This document shows positions 60,088-64,000 of a stretch of DNA of 64,000 bases, in pieces. Position 1 is the stretch's first letter. Each line of letters starts with the position of its first letter. The notes beneath the pieces were generated by a model. It was given only the letters and a program-made list of their open reading frames with translations, was not told where the DNA came from and did not search any database. Origin of the DNA: Oscillospiraceae bacterium (lineage in GTDB: Bacteria; Bacillota; Clostridia; Oscillospirales; Oscillospiraceae). The translations under genes and the position numbers were made by a program. The stretch lies in NCBI GenBank assembly GCA_902779945.1, contig CACZDN010000008.1:169594-233593 (forward strand), in the 5' to 3' direction.

Positions 60088-60211
60088 GACGCGCTCCTAT
60101 AGTATCAAATTTGATAGTATATATCAGATTTTTGTGTACTTGCTTATGCAAGCTATATTATGTACAATAGAACATAGTCCCTGAATTGTCAACCAGAGGA
60201 GAAACGGAAGT
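60088..60211. promoter_or_regulatory. Divergent control region of the HxlR fragment and azlC
   Basis: TATCAAATTTGATA (60103-60116) is a perfect palindrome in an AT-rich region, suitable as an HxlR operator. For azlC, TTGTGT near 60134 and TATATT near 60156 are a possible -35/-10 pair with 16-bp spacing. Confidence 0.55.
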
Positions 60212-60907
60212 ATGCAAGAGCTACGTTTTGCACTGAAAAGTACAATCCCTATCTTTTTCACCTATTTATTCATTGGCATCGCCTTTGGCATACTCACCGT
60301 CGACGCCGGGTACGGTGTGTTGCTGTCCGTCGCCTCCGCGTTCTTCATCTTTGCGGGTTCCATGCAGCTGGTGATGATCCCCATGATGACCTCCGGGGCT
60401 TCGCTGGCCACACTGGCACTGATGACCTTCTTTATCAACGCACGCCACATCTTCTACGGCATCAGCTTCGTAGAGCGTTTCCGCAAAATGGGCTGGCGTG
60501 GCGTGTACATGATCCTGACGCTGACGGACGAGACCTACTCCGTGCTCTGCTCGATACAATACGAACCCGGATTGGACGAGAACAGGGCGACTTTCTACAT
60601 CGCCCTGCTCAATCACCTCTACTGGATATTCGGCTGTCTGGTCGGCGCGTGCGTGGGCAGGCTGTTGCCCTTTGACATGACGGGGATCGACTTCTCCGCC
60701 ACCGCCTTTTTCCTGGTCGTCGTCATCAACCAGTGGCGGCAGTACCGAACCAAGCTGCCCTTTCTCACTGCCGCCACCTGCGCGCTTGGCTATTACCTCC
60801 TGCTGGGGAAGGACTATTTCCTCATTCCCACTCTCCTTACCTGCCTGCTTGCTCTGCTCGCGCTGCGCAAGCCCATTGAAGCAAAGGAGGGACGAGAGAA
60901 TGCCTGA
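60212..60907 (+). CDS. azlC: AzlC family branched-chain amino acid permease
   Basis: A 231-residue multi-helix AzlC protein (IPIFFTYLFIGIAFGILTVDAG, FFINARHIFYGISFVERFR, LTDETYSVL). With AzlD it forms a two-component exporter for branched-chain or related amino acids. It overlaps azlD by 8 bp. The sequence is visibly richer in A/T than genes to the left of the tRNA, which fits acquisition with the flanking element. Confidence 0.93.
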   Translation: MQELRFALKSTIPIFFTYLFIGIAFGILTVDAGYGVLLSVASAFFIFAGSMQLVMIPMMTSGASLATLALMTFFINARHIFYGISFVERFRKMGWRGVYMILTLTDETYSVLCSIQYEPGLDENRATFYIALLNHLYWIFGCLVGACVGRLLPFDMTGIDFSATAFFLVVVINQWRQYRTKLPFLTAATCALGYYLLLGKDYFLIPTLLTCLLALLALRKPIEAKEGRENA

Positions 60908-61223
60908 GACGCTGTACTCCATCGCGGCCATCGCCGTAGTGGCCCTCGTCACATGGAGCCTTCGTGCCACACCATTTATATTGTTCGGCAGCCGTCCGCT
61001 GCCTGATCTGATGCGTTATCTCGGAAAAGCTCTTCCGCCTGCCATCATGACCGTACTCGTCATTTACTGCCTGCGCAATGTTTCCTTTGCTCATTTCCCG
61101 TTCGGCATCCCGGAGATTGCCGCCTGTACGCTGGTGGCGCTTTTGCATATCGTCAAAAAGAATATGTACCTGTCCATCATTGCCGGAACTGTTTGTTACA
61201 TGGTGTTAGTCCGAGTCCTATGA
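60900..61223 (+). CDS. azlD: AzlD family amino acid transport protein
   Basis: A 107-residue protein with about four helices (TWSLRATPFILFGSRPLPDL is the family signature, then YLGKALPPAIMTVLVIYCL). It is the small subunit of the AzlCD exporter. The ATG at 60900 lies inside the end of azlC, so translation is coupled. Confidence 0.92.
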   Translation: MPETLYSIAAIAVVALVTWSLRATPFILFGSRPLPDLMRYLGKALPPAIMTVLVIYCLRNVSFAHFPFGIPEIAACTLVALLHIVKKNMYLSIIAGTVCYMVLVRVL

Positions 61224-61301
61224 CAAGGTTCACCGGGGCAATTCAATTATGAGGATTGAGCCTATAGCTATAAAAACAGGTGTACTTCGTAAGTGGAAAG
61301 A

Positions 61302-61349
61302 AAGCCCAGCCGCTAACCTGCTCACTGTGAGCAAGAAAGCCGCTGGGCT
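61302..61349. terminator. Repeated terminator-like hairpin, copy 1
   Basis: AAGCCCAGC(C) ... GCTGGGCT arms with inner GCTC/GAGC pairing, between convergent azlD and flavin reductase genes. Nearly the same 48-bp sequence is at 62377-62425, between another convergent pair. Confidence 0.75.
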
Positions 61350-61362
61350 CTCGTCATTCACA

Positions 61363-61926
61363 TTATTTCAGCTTTAATCCATCCTTGAACGCTTCTCCGA
61401 CTCTGCCGCCAACCTTGTAGTAGCCATGGGTATAGGGGTCGAAGGCAATAGCCTCAAGGGAGTCGATGTCGATCTTGCCATCCTTCATGTTGGCTTCCTC
61501 GACGGAGGTTCTCACGACCTTCCCGATCACGCCCAGACCGGTCTCATCGCTCTGGTATTCGACAAACTCACACTCAATAGCAACTGGCAGTTCGTTTATG
61601 ATCGGCGCATCCACCAGTTCTGACTTAACAAAGGTCATGCCGGATTTTTCAAACTTTCTCGGCTCTTTGTTTCCGCTGACCACACCGAACCAATCCGCCT
61701 CCAGGACGTGCTTCGCGTCAGCGAGGTGGACGACAAAGCCCTTCCGTGCCTTGATGTTCTGCACGGTTCGATGCGTCTCCGTCAGGTTCAGCGCCACCAT
61801 ATCCCGGTCGAGCATGGTTCCCCAGGCGGCGTTCATGACATCCACGCTTCCATCTTCGTTGAAGGTGGAAATGAGAAGGACGGGCATCGGGAAAATGGCC
61901 TCTGTGGTCTTGATCTGCTGCTTCAT
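61363..61926 (-). CDS. Flavin reductase (DIM6/NTAB) family protein
   Basis: A 187-residue flavoprotein with the FMN-binding split-barrel fold (PMPVLLISTFNEDGSVDVMN, WGTMLDRDMVALNLTETHRT, NIKARKGFVVHLAD). It is typical of clostridial flavin reductase-like proteins that bind FMN and may handle quinone or redox stress. It is divergent from an HxlR gene, which probably controls it through the operator at 62001-62027. Confidence 0.88.
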   Translation of the reverse strand: MKQQIKTTEAIFPMPVLLISTFNEDGSVDVMNAAWGTMLDRDMVALNLTETHRTVQNIKARKGFVVHLADAKHVLEADWFGVVSGNKEPRKFEKSGMTFVKSELVDAPIINELPVAIECEFVEYQSDETGLGVIGKVVRTSVEEANMKDGKIDIDSLEAIAFDPYTHGYYKVGGRVGEAFKDGLKLK

Positions 61927-62000
61927 GGTCTGGTTCCTCCTGATTCATTTGCTGTTGCGTTTTCACATGAATAATGGTATCATAGAACCATCGAAATATC

Positions 62001-62027
62001 AAGTACCTACATCTACGTAAGGTACTT
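62001..62027. promoter_or_regulatory. Palindromic operator between flavin reductase and HxlR genes
   Basis: AAGTACCT (62001-62008) and AGGTACTT (62020-62027) are perfect inverted half-sites 11 bp apart. Tandem or inverted sites of this kind in the divergent promoter of an HxlR gene are the usual regulator target. GGAGG follows before the HxlR start. Confidence 0.75.
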
Positions 62028-62041
62028 ACACGGAGGTAAGC

Positions 62042-62374
62042 GTGGATAAGAAATCAATCAGTGAGGCGGATTTTTATGAAACGGGATATAGCTACACGCT
62101 GTCGCTCATTTCAGGAAAATACAAGCCCATTATACTCTACTGCCTGATGGAGTATGAGCCCGTGCGGTTCAATGAGATGCAGCGATACCTGAAAAAGGTC
62201 GCGGACAAAACACTAAGCCAAAACCTGAAGGAACTGGAAGCGGACAATCTCATCATCCGCAAAGTGTTCGATCAGATTCCCCCGAAGGTAGAGTATTCAT
62301 TATCAGAGCGTGGACGCTCTCTGGTAAAGGTGCTTGATAAGCTGTGTGATTGGGGAAATGAAAACAGGATATAA
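62042..62374 (+). CDS. HxlR family transcriptional regulator
   Basis: A 110-residue complete HxlR winged-helix protein (LISGKYKPIILYCLMEYEPV, FNEMQRYLKKVADKTLSQNL, FDQIPPKVEYSLSERGRSL). It lacks the conserved N-terminal Cys of HypR-type sensors. The start is GTG at 62042 with GGAGG upstream. It probably regulates itself and the divergent flavin reductase gene in response to electrophiles or quinones. Confidence 0.9.
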   Translation: MDKKSISEADFYETGYSYTLSLISGKYKPIILYCLMEYEPVRFNEMQRYLKKVADKTLSQNLKELEADNLIIRKVFDQIPPKVEYSLSERGRSLVKVLDKLCDWGNENRI

Positions 62375-62376
62375 CA

Positions 62377-62425
62377 AAGCCCAGCCGCTAACCTGCTCGC
62401 CGCGAGCAAGAAAGCGACTGGGCTT
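62377..62425. terminator. Repeated terminator-like hairpin, copy 2
   Basis: Close copy of 61302-61349, between the convergent HxlR and YunG-GNAT genes. Confidence 0.75.
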
Positions 62426-62434
62426 ATATCATTT

Positions 62435-63448
62435 TCATGCCTCCATAGGTCCATTTTCATCTGCGTTTTTGAAGGTGGGCTTTGCCAGCTGCTCCCACTC
62501 CTTCTTCAAAATCGCATATTGCACTGTGTTCTCATACAGCGGCGTGCCGTCCGAGTTTTTGATGAAGCTCACAAAGTCCATGAACAGCCCCTCCCTCCGC
62601 ATGCCGAGCCGCTCACACAGATGCCGGCTTGGCAGGTTCGTATCCTCGGTATAGGCATAGATGCGCCGGATGCCCTTCTGGAAGAACAACCAGTCATAGT
62701 ACGCATGAGCCGCCTCATGTGCGTAGCCTTTACCGCCATATTTGAGATTCAGCATCCAGCAGGGGCTGAATGTGTCCATCGTTTCATCTTCCGGATTTGT
62801 CCCCTCCGGATGCCCAAAAAGCTCCCCGACAACTTTGCCGGACTCTTTCAGAACAATGGCGAGATAGAATTCATCCTTCGCCCGCTTCTCCATCTCAGTC
62901 TTTGCCGAATCCAAAGAGTCCAGTTTCATGCAAGCAAAGCAGTTCACAGCGGGAACCGCCAAATACTCAAACACATCAGCGGCGTCATCGGAGATAAACG
63001 GGCGCAGAATCAGCCTCTCCGTCACGAGCGTTCTCGAAAGGATGCCGTCCAGTGCGGCCTTCAGCTTTTCGTACCGTTCCTTCTTCTCTGGCTTCAAAAA
63101 GTGGACGTTGCGCTCCTGCTCCGGGCAGTTATCATAGTCCAGCTTTTGGTCCCTAAACTGCTCGCTGGTCAGGTCAAACACACAGTCACCGACTACGTTG
63201 AAACAGTGGTAGTTTCCATCTTCCAGCGGCACGCCGCAGACCTTCCCGCCGAAGATATCCTGTATGAGAAAAGCTGTGATGGAGCACTGACCGAGCGTCC
63301 TGTTCTCCGGTGTCCATTCAGATCTCATCCTCGGAGCACAGGTATTGGCGCACCAGATCCCGGAAAGCAGGTCGTAATAGTTGCGGGGTGTCAAGCCGTG
63401 GGAATCAGTTATGGTTGCCGTTTGCCAGCCGTAGAAAGTGTAGCTCAT
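62435..63448 (-). CDS. YunG-like domain fused to GNAT acetyltransferase
   Basis: A 337-residue two-domain protein. Residues about 25-130 resemble YunG (NRTLGQCSITAFLIQDIFGG, then NYHCFNVVGDCVFDLTSEQF), a family of unknown function with a conserved GQC motif. Residues about 140-320 are a RimJ/RimL-type GNAT domain (LVTERLILRPFISDDAADVF, KYGGKGYAHEAAHAYYDWLF, YTEDTNLPSRHLCERLGMRR). It overlaps the rhodanese gene by four bases. The substrate is unknown. Confidence 0.82.
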   Translation of the reverse strand: MSYTFYGWQTATITDSHGLTPRNYYDLLSGIWCANTCAPRMRSEWTPENRTLGQCSITAFLIQDIFGGKVCGVPLEDGNYHCFNVVGDCVFDLTSEQFRDQKLDYDNCPEQERNVHFLKPEKKERYEKLKAALDGILSRTLVTERLILRPFISDDAADVFEYLAVPAVNCFACMKLDSLDSAKTEMEKRAKDEFYLAIVLKESGKVVGELFGHPEGTNPEDETMDTFSPCWMLNLKYGGKGYAHEAAHAYYDWLFFQKGIRRIYAYTEDTNLPSRHLCERLGMRREGLFMDFVSFIKNSDGTPLYENTVQYAILKKEWEQLAKPTFKNADENGPMEA

Positions 63449-63738
63449 CTTTCCAGCTCTCCTTTATATCTACCGATTCCTCCTATGCTCTTTACCGTGT
63501 ATCCCATGCTCCTCAGTATCCTCGCCGCCCGCTTGCTGCGTGTTCCGCGCAGGCAGTAGAGGAACAGGGGCTTGCCTTTCGGGAACGTTGTCTGTTTGAT
63601 GGTTGAGAGGGGCTCATTCACAGCGTTGGGAATATGCCCAGAAGCAAACTCATTCACTTCCCGAACATCAACCAGGATGGCGCCTGGTGTAGCGCGGTAC
63701 TCCTCCATGCCTCTATTGATGTTTCCGAATAGGATCAT
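63445..63738 (-). CDS. Single-domain rhodanese-like protein
   Basis: A 97-residue rhodanese domain (GAILVDVREVNEFASGHIPNAVNE) with the active-site loop YCLRGTRSKRAA, including the catalytic Cys. Sulfurtransferase or phosphatase-like activity is possible; the six-residue loop CLRGTR favours sulfur transfer. It overlaps genes on both sides by ATGA, forming a coupled operon. Confidence 0.88.
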   Translation of the reverse strand: MILFGNINRGMEEYRATPGAILVDVREVNEFASGHIPNAVNEPLSTIKQTTFPKGKPLFLYCLRGTRSKRAARILRSMGYTVKSIGGIGRYKGELER

Positions 63739-64000
63739 AGCCCTGCTCCCTCCAGCAGATCATACAGCGCATCCTGGGAAAGCACGCCACGTTTCAGGTC
63801 AGGCGGCAGTTCACCCCGTTCATCCGCTTCATAGTCCTCCCGCCACTCGCCGAAAGTGTAATAAGCATCCAGGAGGCGGAGCTTTTCCGGATCATGGGAG
63901 CTTGCAGCTTCGTCGAACAGCCGCTCATACTTCTCTACCCGTTCAATGCGATCCAAGCGGTAGAAGCGATGATAGGTCTTTCCGTCCCGCTCGATGGTTT
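63735..64000 (-). CDS. DUF4298 domain protein, possibly 5'-truncated by the window edge
   Basis: The last 73 residues, from a TTG at 63956, match DUF4298 (IERVEKYERLFDEA, YYTFGEWREDYEADERGELP, DLKRGVLSQDALYDLLEG). The frame stays open to the window edge, adding TIERDGKTYHRFYRL, and no good ribosome site precedes the TTG. The gene may therefore begin outside the window or be fused to another domain. Function is unknown. Confidence 0.75.
   Translation of the reverse strand, partial: TIERDGKTYHRFYRLDRIERVEKYERLFDEAASSHDPEKLRLLDAYYTFGEWREDYEADERGELPPDLKRGVLSQDALYDLLEGAGL

Overview
The window is GC-rich DNA from a bacterium whose gene content fits the Clostridia (Bacillota), most likely a gut member of the Oscillospiraceae. 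The evidence is the gene orders DUF177-rpmF, DUF512-der-plsY-like and dnaG-rpoD, a YlmC/YmxH-type sporulation protein, a spore-type polysaccharide deacetylase, a clostridial AdhE, Tat-exported flavin reductases and many short palindromic repeats. Species cannot be named from sequence alone.

Layout. 1-5.7 kb: end of a CpsB-type PHP phosphatase, an LCP wall-polymer ligase, a double-glycine-leader protein, RluA, DUF177-rpmF and a DUF512 radical SAM protein. 5.7-12.6 kb: der, a divergent plsY, mntP, a VanY-like carboxypeptidase, dapF with a VOC protein, an EamA transporter and a ROK kinase. 12.7-16.6 kb: polyphosphate operon (two-domain PPK2 plus PPK1). 16.7-27.4 kb: housekeeping genes (hflX, yigZ, dgt, dnaG, rpoD, a MalY/PatB-type lyase, rpmE). 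27.8-43.6 kb: a Tat flavoprotein reductase, a CoA-transferase, a large von Willebrand A surface protein with seven cadherin-like repeats, a polysaccharide deacetylase, an NSS symporter, an S41-like secreted protein, a MATE-ATPase fusion and a VanX-like dipeptidase. 43.7-50.4 kb: the most unusual locus, described below. 50.7-59.4 kb: a second Tat flavoprotein, glgB, a signal-peptidase-like protein lacking its catalytic residues, adhE and an APH-type kinase. 59.6-64 kb: an initiator tRNA with a mismatched T stem, an integrase remnant fused to an HxlR fragment, then azlCD, a flavin reductase with its HxlR regulator, and a YunG-GNAT/rhodanese/DUF4298 operon. This end looks like the scar of an integrated element.

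Candidate undescribed system. Four small proteins (1620-2069, 43690-43896, 47569-47790, 49319-49648, all minus strand) share an N-terminal leader of the form L-S-D-[DE]-x-L-x-x-V-x-G-G, as in double-glycine bacteriocin precursors. The downstream parts are not toxin-like: two are LysM domains, one is a pair of CW_7 (Cpl-7-type) wall-binding repeats, and one is a 126-residue Gly/Ser/Asn-rich segment. Three of the four have the same promoter architecture: TGTGAC, 5 bp, TGTGAC, 8 bp, TGCTAT. Direct repeats on an 11-bp period placed 8 bp from the -10 are the layout described for SARP-type activators. A response regulator with a SARP/OmpR-like C-terminal domain (47879-48685) is encoded beside them, in an apparent operon with an unknown protein, one GG-leader LysM protein and a YdcF/DUF218 membrane protein. 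I infer a regulon exporting small wall-binding proteins through a C39-peptidase ABC transporter encoded elsewhere. No transporter or sensor kinase is in the window.

Other points of interest are palindromic mini-elements, one of which supplies the end of a reading frame, the signal-peptidase pseudoenzyme, a PlsY homologue without its canonical motifs and the MATE-ATPase fusion. No rRNA, CRISPR array or complete insertion sequence was seen.
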